NCBI RefSeq assembly: GCF_946482605.1
Contig: NZ_CAMLSE010000009.1
Span: 237,785 to 301,784, forward strand
DNA from: an uncultured Dyadobacter sp.
GTDB lineage: Bacteria > Bacteroidota > Bacteroidia > Cytophagales > Spirosomataceae
Reading direction: 5' to 3'
Length of the DNA: 64,000 bases
Both the position numbers and the translations under genes were made by a program. Shown here one piece after another: positions 27,538-35,877 of this stretch. The notes under the pieces are model-generated. The model was not told where the DNA came from and did not search any database. It saw nothing but the letters and a program-made list of their open reading frames with translations. Each line of letters starts with the position of its first letter. The stretch's first letter is position 1.

Positions 27538-27784
27538 AGGTCTTGCCTTTGCCATCCCAATGGTCTTTCAGGATATTGCCGCTTTTGTCACGTATCAGAA
27601 CCCGCGCAAAGCGTTCGCCTTTGATCTGCCCCGCCCCGTTCCGCGTACCGATAAAGAGCAAAATTGGATTTCCGTCTTCGTCGGTCTTGAAGCTGATATC
27701 ATACCGTTCGAACTTCTGATGTATCATTTGCTCAGGTTCATACTTTTTGTTGAGCCTTTTGAGCAATTTTTCTCCCACTTTCAT
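27536..27784 (-). CDS. Small hypothetical protein coupled to a GH-A hydrolase
   Basis: 82 residues, basic at the start (KVGEKLLKRLNKKY) and beta-rich after (DISFKTDEDGNPILLFIG, RFARVLIRDKSGNILKDHW). Its ATG overlaps the hydrolase stop by 4 bases (ATGA), which supports it as a real gene. No signal peptide. Not recognised. Confidence 0.65.
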   Translation of the reverse strand: MKVGEKLLKRLNKKYEPEQMIHQKFERYDISFKTDEDGNPILLFIGTRNGAGQIKGERFARVLIRDKSGNILKDHWDGKGKT

Positions 27785-28986
27785 AAACAGTTTGTTAAAG
27801 ATGTGGCGGCTTTGTCTGCCAGATGCCGGGCGATCAGTTCCTGCCCGGCCGACAGCGCTGCCGCCGAAGGCTGGTGCAGAACCCTTCCATACTTACCCGA
27901 AAAATCCGTATCCCAGATCCCCGAATGGTGCCAAACGTCCAAGTGGTCCCAGTCGGGCCGGTCGATGATCGGGTAAAGGCAAACGCCCAACAATGGGACA
28001 TCCCGGTCAATGACCTTCGCGCATTCGGATGCGATCATTCGTAGCCAGATCGGCCTGTCTTCTTTCGGGTGACTGGTTTCAGACAAGAAAACAGGCTTGC
28101 CATACCGCTGGTAAGCAGCTTCCATCATATCCGACAGCGGTTTCCACCGGGGATCGGGAATGGGGTCGTTCCAGCCCAGGAACTCGTAGCTCCCCATGAT
28201 CCATTGGTTGTTATAGTAGTAATTATAGCCGAGTATGTCTGCCAGGTCCTCGTTGCCCCCAAGCTCCGGACAAATCCTTCCGCAAAGCATGTCCACGGCC
28301 TGGAACTGCAATTCATTTTCGGCCGCGGCCGCCGCCAGTTCTTCCTCCGTGGGGTCCGGGCCGGGCACCATATTGACCATCGGCTCGGTCGTCACGATTC
28401 TGACCAGACTGCTGATCCGCTTCATGGCCGCAGCCCCGGCAATGTATGCCCGCATCAGCGCGTACTTTACTTCCCAACCATTTTTTGTACAGTAAGGCAC
28501 CGTCGCACCTGCCTCGCCTCCCAGCCAGGAGATGAAGCTCACCTCGTTGACCGGCGTTACATACAGAATTTCCCCCGGATTATTTTCTGTATAAAAAACA
28601 ACAAATGCCTTGCAAAGCGCGACAAAACGGGCGGTAAAATGCGGGTGGAGCGGGCTGAGGTCGGACGGATAACCGAAATGGCAGATGTCCCAGATCTGCT
28701 GCACTCCGTATTCCCTGGCAGCCTGCATCATATCCAGCACAAACCCGAACCGATAATGGTACGGCATGTACTCCACCACACTCCACCTGATACCCTCACG
28801 CACCGTACGGATGCCCAGGGAACAGATCCGGGCGTAGTCTTCACGGACCAGGTCGAGATGCCCCGTCATTTGAAGCAGGTCGACCCTGTCGCCGCTCGCA
28901 TTCAGCTGATCGGTACACTCAAACCCGGCCATCCAGAAACTCCTGAACTGATGTTCCACTCGTGCGGACTCGTTGAAGGACATCAT
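27781..28986 (-). CDS. Clan GH-A glycoside hydrolase (GH1-like)
   Basis: 401 residues, no signal peptide, so cytoplasmic. A TIM-barrel hydrolase of clan GH-A: IRTVREGIRWSVVE at strand 2, the acid/base Glu in VTPVNEVSFISW near residue 158 and the nucleophile Glu in VFLSETSHP near 305. GH1-like but shorter than typical beta-glucosidases (~450), so the exact family is open. It overlaps the upstream GT stop by one base and the downstream small gene by four. A hydrolase inside a GT operon may trim or edit the sugar chain or act on a stored glycoside. Confidence 0.78.
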   Translation of the reverse strand: MMSFNESARVEHQFRSFWMAGFECTDQLNASGDRVDLLQMTGHLDLVREDYARICSLGIRTVREGIRWSVVEYMPYHYRFGFVLDMMQAAREYGVQQIWDICHFGYPSDLSPLHPHFTARFVALCKAFVVFYTENNPGEILYVTPVNEVSFISWLGGEAGATVPYCTKNGWEVKYALMRAYIAGAAAMKRISSLVRIVTTEPMVNMVPGPDPTEEELAAAAAENELQFQAVDMLCGRICPELGGNEDLADILGYNYYYNNQWIMGSYEFLGWNDPIPDPRWKPLSDMMEAAYQRYGKPVFLSETSHPKEDRPIWLRMIASECAKVIDRDVPLLGVCLYPIIDRPDWDHLDVWHHSGIWDTDFSGKYGRVLHQPSAAALSAGQELIARHLADKAATSLTNCL

Positions 28987-30143
28987 TAACTCGCATGTTT
29001 AAATTCACTCACCAGCGCCACAGGTTTCGCCTCTTGTCTCACCATGAACATCAATGCAAGCATGGACGCGAATGTGTGCTGCCATGACTTGTCGGCAAGA
29101 TATTCGTCAACCGCCCGCAGCCATTGCTCGTCCCCCGCCTTCTGCAACGCTTCCCCGATGGCAGCGACAAAATCCCCGGCGTCTTCGCCGATGCTGACCA
29201 ACCCCATTTCGCCATAAGGAAAAACGACATCCCGGATGGGCGTGGATACCACGGGCTTTCCGGCGGCCAGGTATTCGGGCGTTTTGGTGGGGCTGATAAA
29301 TCGGGTGGATTCATTGAGCAGGAAAGGTATCATTGCGACATCCCAGCCCGACAAATACGCGGGCAGCTCCTGGTAGCTTTTACATCCAAGGTAATGGATA
29401 TTGTCCGCGGAAGGCAACGTCCCGGGGTCGATCTTGACCACCGGCCCGATGAGGATGATCTGCCAGTCGGGCCGCAGGGCTGCGATCCCGCGGATCAGCT
29501 CCTGGTCAAATCGCTCATCGATCACCCCGAAAAACCCTAATTTTACACCGTTGATCCCGGCCTGATCCTGCGGTTCGGGTATCCCAGCCCTTGCTGCGCT
29601 GAAATGAGCCTTGTCGATACTGCTTGGAAAGGGATAAATGTGATGGTGGCTCGCCTTTTTGGCTTCATACAGGCTCACACCCCCGGTAAAGACAAGGTCC
29701 GCCTGTTGAAGAAGCTGCTGCTCGATATCGCTGATCCGGGGCGGGGCGAATTTGAAGGCAGACAGCTCATCCATGCAGTCGTACACAATCATGTGCGGTG
29801 TAAACGACCGTGAAAATTCAAAAGCCATGGGGGTGTAATACCAGAAGATGAAACTGCTGCAATCACGGTCCCCTAAAAACGAGCCCAGGAGCGTCTTCAT
29901 CATTCCTACCGTTTCTTCGGGCATAAGGCCCGACCGCAGGTGAGGCTTAACGATCCATAACCCCTCGCCTCGTTGTTCGAATGTAAGACAGGGTTCGGCG
30001 GCACAGTCAAACAGGGGCTCTTCCAGGAAGTAAACATTTCCGATTTCGGCGAAGCGCGTCATCAGATGTTGCGGGCGCTGAAATACGAAATCCCACCGGA
30101 GGTGGGAAAAACAGAGCAGGTCTTTTTGTAAGTTGATGGACAT
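28986..30143 (-). CDS. Glycosyltransferase family 1-like protein
   Basis: 385 residues. It starts with DLLCFSHLRWDFVFQRPQHLM, the entry of a GT group seen in Bacteroidota and Proteobacteria. The middle has a DCMDEL motif, and the C-terminal GT-B half reads GFFGVIDERFDQELI, then IPFLLNESTRFISPTKTPEYLAAGKPVVS. Cytoplasmic; donor unknown. First gene of a three-gene operon with the GH-A hydrolase and a small protein. In related genomes this pair often sits with UDP-galactopyranose mutase, which is absent here. Confidence 0.85.
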   Translation of the reverse strand: MSINLQKDLLCFSHLRWDFVFQRPQHLMTRFAEIGNVYFLEEPLFDCAAEPCLTFEQRGEGLWIVKPHLRSGLMPEETVGMMKTLLGSFLGDRDCSSFIFWYYTPMAFEFSRSFTPHMIVYDCMDELSAFKFAPPRISDIEQQLLQQADLVFTGGVSLYEAKKASHHHIYPFPSSIDKAHFSAARAGIPEPQDQAGINGVKLGFFGVIDERFDQELIRGIAALRPDWQIILIGPVVKIDPGTLPSADNIHYLGCKSYQELPAYLSGWDVAMIPFLLNESTRFISPTKTPEYLAAGKPVVSTPIRDVVFPYGEMGLVSIGEDAGDFVAAIGEALQKAGDEQWLRAVDEYLADKSWQHTFASMLALMFMVRQEAKPVALVSEFKHAS

Positions 30144-30370
30144 ATTAATCAGGTGTCAAAATAAAAATCCACCCGCATCAGTAAGAACTGTGCCAGAAAC
30201 TTCCGCGCCCCTCGGCCAGGCCGGTTGAATGCAGCCAGGTGCCAGATACAGGGATAATGAACTGTTTTGTTGCGAACAACTATTTATTCCGCTGCTGCTT
30301 CCACAGCCAATTCCCCAATCCGGGCGGGTATGGTTTTTACCAGGTCTGCGCCTCACAAAACAACAATCCT

Positions 30371-30622
30371 ATGAGAAATCTGACAGACGCCACACACGGC
30401 GAGGGCAAAGTTGCCGAAGCAATCGAAGAACAAACATCCAAATTACCTTCGGACATTTTCCTGTGGGCTTCCATGGGTGCGATGGGCGTTTCGCTTGCCC
30501 TCAAAATCATGGGGCACAAACACACCGCTTTGTTCGTGGGCCAATGGGCGTCACCCTTTTTATTACTGGGTATCTATAATAAGATCGTCAAGACCCACGG
30601 ACACGACCAGGAGGATGAATAG
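30371..30622 (+). CDS. Small membrane protein of unknown function
   Basis: 83 residues from ATG 30371 (MRNLTDATHGEGKVAEAIEE); an open extension upstream lacks protein character. Two hydrophobic helices (FLWASMGAMGVSLALKIMG and ALFVGQWASPFLLLGIYNKI), with a His/Asp/Glu-rich tail. The type is common in Cytophagales genomes. Role unknown. Confidence 0.7.
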   Translation: MRNLTDATHGEGKVAEAIEEQTSKLPSDIFLWASMGAMGVSLALKIMGHKHTALFVGQWASPFLLLGIYNKIVKTHGHDQEDE

Positions 30623-30685
30623 TGCAGACTTGCTAAATTCGTACGCACTGCATGAGCGACATCATCGATAGTGTCATATCGCATG

Positions 30686-30737
30686 AAGCCCACCCTACCA
30701 GCATGTCCAATACGGAATGCGTTAGGGTGGGCTTTGT
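30686..30737. terminator. Long hairpin terminator, bidirectional
   Basis: The arms AAGCCCACCCTAC and GTTAGGGTGGGCTT pair over about 12 bases around a 21-base middle that can itself pair in part. It lies between the plus-strand 83-residue gene and the minus-strand small membrane gene. Confidence 0.7.
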
Positions 30738-30757
30738 CGCAACGTTGGGATGAATCC

Positions 30758-30835
30758 TTACTCGCTTTTCTTCTTGAAATACATCACAAGAACGATGGCG
30801 ATCACTACGATCAATACTACAATGGGTAGATACAT
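30758..30835 (-). CDS. 25-residue single-pass membrane microprotein
   Basis: A short reading frame on the minus strand encodes MYLPIVVLIVVIAIVLVM followed by YFKKKSE. It is one transmembrane helix with a basic cytosolic tail, a classic small membrane protein pattern. It starts 71 bases after the DUF4142 stop on the same strand and ends before a strong hairpin, so it can share that transcript. Too short for family proof; the clean helix, ATG start and placement support it. Confidence 0.55.
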   Translation of the reverse strand: MYLPIVVLIVVIAIVLVMYFKKKSE

Positions 30836-30906
30836 GTGTTCTGGATTAGGTAAAACTGCATTCATTGATGTTTGTGCACAGCTGAATCAGCTTTCGGGGA
30901 AGGTGC

Positions 30907-31428
30907 TTATTTCCCGGTGCTTTTGGGTGTCGCCGGAAACAGTGCTTTGGCCATATCCAGGTGATGTTTCAATGCCGGGATCTTGGAATCTGCCCATTTG
31001 CGGAAATCGGGGTCCTGGCCTTTGTTGGATTCGGTCTGAAAGAGCCCGATCGTTTCTTCGTGAGAAGCGATCATCATGTTCATATAAAGCATATCAAACT
31101 TCTCTCCGGATTGGGCCGCCAGACTATCATACAACTGTTGCTTTGCGGTGGTCAGCCGGCCGGGTACTGAAATTTGCTTTTTGGCGGCCAGTGTTTTCAG
31201 CTCGTCGTTGACCTTGGTATGGTCGGTGATCATCATTTTACCAAAGTCTTTGCATTTGGGCATCGTCGCTTTTTTCACAGCCAGTTCGCCCAGTTTTACT
31301 TCCAGCATCCCGCCGTCGGCGGCCGCCATGACGAATACCTTGTCCGGGGAATCGCTTTGGAAACGGTCTGAAAAGGCCAGGACCGCTGCAAGCAGCGCGC
31401 AGGTGATCAATAGTAAACTCGCTTTCAT
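30907..31428 (-). CDS. DUF4142 domain protein (exported)
   Basis: 173 residues. Signal sequence MKASLLLITCALLAAVLAFS, then the DUF4142 bundle: FVMAAADGGMLEVKLGELAV, DFGKMMITDHTKVNDELKTLA, and a late LKHHLDMAKALF. Paralogue of 24640-25197, but without a clear lipobox at the mature end, so it may be periplasmic or anchored by the signal helix. Probably transcribed with the 25-residue membrane protein downstream. Confidence 0.88.
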   Translation of the reverse strand: MKASLLLITCALLAAVLAFSDRFQSDSPDKVFVMAAADGGMLEVKLGELAVKKATMPKCKDFGKMMITDHTKVNDELKTLAAKKQISVPGRLTTAKQQLYDSLAAQSGEKFDMLYMNMMIASHEETIGLFQTESNKGQDPDFRKWADSKIPALKHHLDMAKALFPATPKSTGK

Positions 31429-31645
31429 GAGGTTGGTTGGATTAAGTTAAAAGTTATCGAAGCCGGTCTTACCGGTGCATTCCACTATCCTCACGAACGC
31501 ATGGCGATCGTGGGACGAATGATCTGGCAGTCGCCGGCAAAAATTCGCATCGATGCGTAAAAACTATGCCAAGGCGCACCCGCATCCGGTCGTCGGGAAG
31601 AATAGTATGGCCGGATTTGCTGAATAATGTAGCTAACGGGTGGTG

Positions 31646-31990
31646 TCAATGGCCGGTATCCTGTGCTGCGGACATCATTTCGTTGTTGATAAGCTGGTCC
31701 TGTGTCGTCAGGTTTGTGTTTTCTATTCCCAATACGCTATCGTCAAGCAGCGTGCTGAATGTCCGGCCGGTCGGTTCGAGGAATGCACCGAGATAACGCT
31801 GGCGGGCCAGGTCGCCGATTTTAAGCATCTCCTCTGCACGCCCGATGTCTGGCTTGGCCCAGTACAGCACGTACATTTTGACCTTCCTGTATTCCGACGG
31901 GTCGCCCGGCAGCTGGACATAGGATACGATCCTTTTGAGAAACACCGGGTGCAAGTTGGCACAGGTTTTTATAAGGGCCGGAATTCTCAA
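31646..31990 (-). CDS. Hypothetical protein, probably 5'-truncated
   Basis: Up to 114 residues from a TTG at 31990; the first ATG (31876) gives 76. Codon use is GC-rich at third positions like the real genes nearby, and the text looks protein-like (MYVLYWAKPDIGRAEEMLKI, ARQRYLGAFLEPTGRTFS). The frame is open only to 32011, where it meets the manganese catalase stub on the other strand, so the start seems lost. No family recognised. Confidence 0.4.
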   Translation of the reverse strand: MRIPALIKTCANLHPVFLKRIVSYVQLPGDPSEYRKVKMYVLYWAKPDIGRAEEMLKIGDLARQRYLGAFLEPTGRTFSTLLDDSVLGIENTNLTTQDQLINNEMMSAAQDTGH

Positions 31991-32006
31991 ACAAAAACCA
32001 AAAGTT

Positions 32007-32111
32007 ATGTTTTATCACGTCAAAGAATTGCAGTTCAACGCAAGGGTGCCCAAACCTGATCCGAAACCGACGCATAGCGGATCACCCACGACAACGCGGG
32101 GAATTTATTAA
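32007..32111 (+). pseudogene. N-terminal remnant of a manganese catalase gene
   Basis: The 34-codon frame begins MFYHVKELQFNARVPKPDP, which is the well-conserved N-terminus of manganese catalases (MFxHVKELQFNxRV), and then diverges and stops. A normal protein has about 230-300 residues and a di-manganese four-helix bundle; all of that is missing. The rest looks deleted. Assignment rests on remembered family sequence. Confidence 0.5.
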
Positions 32112-32338
32112 CGGACTTTAACCAACACTGAATTGGACTTGTCAAAACATCAGGCGGATCAGGTTGCCTGCAACGAGATCCGTCGCTTTCCGATCATGAC
32201 CGATTACCGGCCCTACGACGCATTGGTACAGGCATTTGAACAGTTACAATTCACTTGCGCTTAACAACCGGTCGGCCCCGATCCGCTATCGACACCATCA
32301 AAACATAGAAATACTTAAAAGTTTAAATACCACGTGCT
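32112..32338. other. Intergenic tract with a second possible gene fragment, before glgX
   Basis: A frame from 32112 to the TAA at 32262-32264 reads LDLSKHQADQVACNEIRRF and ends YDALVQAFEQLQFTCA. It has protein-like composition but no proper start, and it follows the catalase remnant in the same frame. It may be the tail of a lost gene. The last ~70 bases should hold the glgX promoter, but no consensus was found. Confidence 0.35.
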
Positions 32339-34519
32339 ATGGACAAGCGAATTGAGAACGAGCTGCTGCAATCGCCGGAAGAGCTGAAAGTAAAGACGCT
32401 TCCCGGAAAACCCTATCCCCTGGGCGCGACCTGGGACGGGAAAGGAACGAACTTCGCCGTGTTCTCCGAGAATGCCGAAGGCGTAGAGCTCTGCTTTTAC
32501 AAACCGGAGAATGAAAAGGAAGAACATATCAGAATCAAAATCGAGGAGGTAACCCACCACATATGGCATGTGTATGTTCCCGATCTAGGGCCCGGAACGC
32601 TTTATGGGTACAGGGTACATGGCCCGTACGAACCGGCGGACGGCCACCGCTTCAACCCGAATAAACTGCTGCTCGATCCTTATGCGAAAGCCATTAATGG
32701 TACCGTGCAATGGGATAACGCCGTTTTCGGCTACGAGATCGGGGATTCGGGGGAAGATATGAGCTTCAACGAAAGTAACAGTGCGGATTTCATGCCCAAG
32801 TCGGTGGTCGTCAACCAGGACTTCGACTGGCAGGGCGACACGCGGCTCGAAATTCCGTATCACAACACCGTCATTTACGAAGTTCACGTAAAGGGCTTCA
32901 CCAGGCTTCGGGAAGAAATCCCGGAACAAATCCGGGGCTCGTACGCGGCAATCGCCCACCCGGCTTCCATTCAACACCTGAAAGACCTGGGCGTCACCGC
33001 CATTGAACTGATGCCGGTCCACCATTTCGTGGAAGACCAGCATTTGCTTGAAAAGGGACTGACCAACTACTGGGGTTACAATACGCTGGGCTTTTTTGCT
33101 CCGGATGCCCGGTACAGCAGCAACAAGGAACGCGGCGGGCAGGTTAATGAATTCAAGGAAATGGTGCGTGAGCTGCACAAGGCAGGCATTGAGGTGATCC
33201 TCGATGTGGTGTACAATCACACTGCCGAAGGCAATCACATGGGGCCTACACTCTCATTCAAAGGGTTGGACAATGCTTCCTACTACCGGCTTGTAGAGGA
33301 CGACAAGCGGCATTATATGGACTATACCGGCACAGGCAATACACTCAACGTCCAGCTCCCGAATGTATTGGCCCTGATTATGGACAGCCTTCGCTACTGG
33401 GTAACCGAGATGCACGTCGACGGTTTCCGGTTCGACCTCGCGGCCGCGCTCGCCCGGACCCTGCACGATACCGATAGCCTCAGCTCGTTTTTCAACATCA
33501 TTCACCAGGACCCCGTCATATCACAGGTCAAACTGATCGCCGAACCCTGGGACATTAACGAAGACGGCTACATGGTCGGTAAGTTTCCCGTCGGATGGGG
33601 AGAATGGAACGGCATTTACCGCGACCAGATCCGCGACTTCTGGCGGGGGCGCGAAGTAGCGATGACCGCATTTGCGCAGCGTTTCACCGGCAGTCCCGAC
33701 CTCTACCAAAGTGATTACCGAAGACCCACGGCCAGTATCAATTTCATCACGGCCCACGATGGCTTTACACTCACCGATCTGGTGAGCTACGACGAGAAAC
33801 ACAACGAGGCCAATGGCGAGGACAACGGGGATGGTGAAGAAAACAATCACTCCTGGAACTGCGGCGCGGAAGGGCCGACGGACAACGCCGATATCAACGC
33901 CCTCCGGGACAGGCAAAAAAGAAATTTCCTGACCACCATGTTCCTCTCGCAAGGGGTACCAATGCTGGTAGCCGGCGACGAGTTGGGCCGAAGCCAGCAT
34001 GGCAACAACAATGCTTATTGCCAGGACAATGAAATGTCGTTGCTCAACTGGGAAACGGCCGACCAGCGGCTATTGGAATTTACCAGGGCGCTGATCCGGT
34101 TCTGTGAAGACCACCCTACCTTCCGGCGCAGGCGGTGGTTCCAGGACCTGCCGGTAACCGGTTCGGATGTCAAAGACATTATGTGGTTCCTGCCGGATGG
34201 GAATCAGATCCCCGACGAAGCCTGGGAAGATCACAAAGCACAGTCATTTGGGGTGTTCCTCAACGGGCAGGGTATCCGGTGTGTGGACGGGAACGGGAAC
34301 AAAATCACCGATGACCACTTTTACATTATTTTCCATGCCGGCGACCAGCCGGCGGATTTCGTATTGCCGAGTGAGGAATGCGGTTCGGAATGGCATATCG
34401 TCATCAATACGGCCGAAAACTTTATCGGAGAAAATGAATATACCATCGGATCGGCAGACAGCCTGAATGTGACCGGACGCTCGGTCGTTGCACTAAGGTG
34501 TCTGTCGTCGCCGTCTTAA
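32339..34519 (+). CDS. glgX: Glycogen debranching enzyme / isoamylase (GH13)
   Basis: 726 residues, the usual GlgX length. The N-terminal CBM48 domain covers about 25-130 (GATWDGKGTNFAVFSENAEGV, YGYRVHGPYEP). In the GH13 barrel the nucleophile Asp is in HVDGFRFDLAAALAR near 365, the acid/base Glu in LIAEPWDI near 402, and the transition-state Asp in FITAHDGFTLTDLV near 474. It cleaves alpha-1,6 branches of glycogen or limit dextrin in the cytoplasm. A SemiSWEET sugar transporter gene follows after 15 bases. No other glycogen gene is in the window. Confidence 0.93.
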   Translation: MDKRIENELLQSPEELKVKTLPGKPYPLGATWDGKGTNFAVFSENAEGVELCFYKPENEKEEHIRIKIEEVTHHIWHVYVPDLGPGTLYGYRVHGPYEPADGHRFNPNKLLLDPYAKAINGTVQWDNAVFGYEIGDSGEDMSFNESNSADFMPKSVVVNQDFDWQGDTRLEIPYHNTVIYEVHVKGFTRLREEIPEQIRGSYAAIAHPASIQHLKDLGVTAIELMPVHHFVEDQHLLEKGLTNYWGYNTLGFFAPDARYSSNKERGGQVNEFKEMVRELHKAGIEVILDVVYNHTAEGNHMGPTLSFKGLDNASYYRLVEDDKRHYMDYTGTGNTLNVQLPNVLALIMDSLRYWVTEMHVDGFRFDLAAALARTLHDTDSLSSFFNIIHQDPVISQVKLIAEPWDINEDGYMVGKFPVGWGEWNGIYRDQIRDFWRGREVAMTAFAQRFTGSPDLYQSDYRRPTASINFITAHDGFTLTDLVSYDEKHNEANGEDNGDGEENNHSWNCGAEGPTDNADINALRDRQKRNFLTTMFLSQGVPMLVAGDELGRSQHGNNNAYCQDNEMSLLNWETADQRLLEFTRALIRFCEDHPTFRRRRWFQDLPVTGSDVKDIMWFLPDGNQIPDEAWEDHKAQSFGVFLNGQGIRCVDGNGNKITDDHFYIIFHAGDQPADFVLPSEECGSEWHIVINTAENFIGENEYTIGSADSLNVTGRSVVALRCLSSPS

Positions 34520-34534
34520 CTATTGCCTGTATCT

Positions 34535-34798
34535 ATGGACTTTATTGAAGGACTCGGCCTGGTTGCCGGTATTTGTACATCCTCTGCGCTGGTGCCGCAG
34601 CTGGTTACCACCATTAAAAATAAGAAGGCTAGCGAAGTTTCCATGGCGATGTTCATCGTGTTGCTCACCGGTAATGCCCTGTGGGTGTATTACGGAATTG
34701 ATAAAAGTGACCTCCCGATCATCTCCACAAACATTTTCAGCATTGGCCTGAACCTGGTGATGCTTTTTTTAAAGTACAAATACAAGGGCAACGGCTAA
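34535..34798 (+). CDS. SemiSWEET sugar transporter (PQ-loop/MtN3 family)
   Basis: 87 residues from ATG 34535; an in-frame TTG lies 12 bases earlier. Three membrane helices form one half-transporter: LGLVAGICTSSALVPQLVTTI with the PQ motif, VSMAMFIVLLTGNALWVYYGI and IISTNIFSIGLNLVMLFL. SemiSWEETs dimerise to make a sugar uniporter in the inner membrane. Its place right after glgX suggests movement of glucose or malto-sugars. Confidence 0.9.
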   Translation: MDFIEGLGLVAGICTSSALVPQLVTTIKNKKASEVSMAMFIVLLTGNALWVYYGIDKSDLPIISTNIFSIGLNLVMLFLKYKYKGNG

Positions 34799-34836
34799 CG
34801 GCACTGCGAATGAGCAATGTGATTTTGAAGTAATAC

Positions 34837-34872
34837 AAAAAAGGAGCTGCCAGCGAGTGCAGCTCTTTTTTT
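34837..34872. terminator. Rho-independent terminator after glgX-SemiSWEET
   Basis: The stem AAAAAAGGAGCTGC / GCAGCTCTTTTTTT has one G-T pair and an 8-base loop. It lies between convergent genes with A and T runs on both sides. Confidence 0.85.
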
Positions 34873-34891
34873 GTGACGGTACAATGCGGCG

Positions 34892-35560
34892 TTACTTCCC
34901 TGTTTCCATATGGGCGGCGTCGACCGGCTTTGATTCAGGCGATCCTTTTTGGCGGAGGAATATCGAAAGGATCACAATCGATGCGACCGAAAGAAACTCA
35001 CTTTGCCAGTTCTGGAAGGTTTCAAACCAGAAATCGGGCTCGCCCAGGAATGCCCTCAGCGCCTGCTGCGACTCACCTTGTAGAACCTTTTGCTCATTGT
35101 GATCGATGTAGCTGCCATACAGATGCCCGATCCAGCTCAGCACGAAAAGCAAAACGAATGTGATCGACAGTGAATGCTGGTATAGCCACAGCTGCCACCC
35201 TCCCCGCTTCACCGGTCCGGGTGCATCCGCTTTGGAAGGATCCGGTTCACGGTCGACCTCCTCCGCCTTGACCAGGTCTTTGGACTCGGCCGAACCGATC
35301 TGACGGAGTGAAATGGTGAGTATCACATACAATGCCATTTGTAGAAATTCACTTTGAAAGTTTTCAAAAGTGGAGGAAAAAAAGTGGCCGCTGGAAAGAT
35401 ATGGCTTGAACGCGATCGGGCCGGCACCCAGCTGCATCAGCTCGTCGTTGTGTTGCTTCCAACCAAAGAAGGCCTGTGCTATCAACGCGGCTATAAAAAG
35501 CGAGATGAAAACGATCGACAATCCATTTCTATAAAAGAAGTGTGTTTTCTTTCCGGACAT
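34892..35560 (-). CDS. DUF6766 membrane protein with internal duplication
   Basis: 222 residues from ATG 35560; an upstream start at 35641 adds 27 unconvincing residues. Each half has an N-terminal helix (GLSIVFISLFIAALIAQ; SLSITFVLLFVLSWIGH), a loop, the motif TFENFQSEFLQM or TFQNWQSEFLSV, and the ending LRQIGSAESK or LRQKGSPESK. The halves are joined by a charged linker. Function unknown. Two tandem units make it four membrane helices. Confidence 0.85.
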   Translation of the reverse strand: MSGKKTHFFYRNGLSIVFISLFIAALIAQAFFGWKQHNDELMQLGAGPIAFKPYLSSGHFFSSTFENFQSEFLQMALYVILTISLRQIGSAESKDLVKAEEVDREPDPSKADAPGPVKRGGWQLWLYQHSLSITFVLLFVLSWIGHLYGSYIDHNEQKVLQGESQQALRAFLGEPDFWFETFQNWQSEFLSVASIVILSIFLRQKGSPESKPVDAAHMETGK

Positions 35561-35678
35561 AGCTGTGGTAATTTTAAAATTCGCAGTGTGAATGAGAAAA
35601 ACATGCCAGATAGGCTGCTTTTCCCCGTTTGTCTGGCACAAATTTTAATGGGACTGAACCAGACTCAATTTGTATGCT

Positions 35679-35861
35679 ATGCCCGGAAAAAGTGTATTTC
35701 AGCTAAAAGAAGATAGTTCCCAAACCGTCAGCGTCGCCCTGGAAGAAGTTCTGGAAGTAGTTCCCGACGCCGATTTCAGGTTCAGTCTGCTCATTCTCCA
35801 TGACGGACAGAAGATTTTTGTGTGCGGAACGAAAGAAGAGGTGTATCAGAACTTCGACTAG
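35679..35861 (+). CDS. Small hypothetical protein
   Basis: 60 residues from ATG 35679 (MPGKSVFQLKEDSSQTVSVA). A mixed alpha-beta pattern with EEVLEVVPDADFRFSLLIL and a short end, no signal peptide or membrane helix. Family not recognised. It is 16 bases upstream of the exported protein gene and could be co-transcribed. Confidence 0.5.
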   Translation: MPGKSVFQLKEDSSQTVSVALEEVLEVVPDADFRFSLLILHDGQKIFVCGTKEEVYQNFD

Positions 35862-35877
35862 GCGTAGCCGAAAAGCT

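Noticed and set aside
32007..32111. A normal small gene
   Set aside because: The beginning matches the conserved start of a much larger enzyme family, and the rest is lost, so a remnant is more likely.
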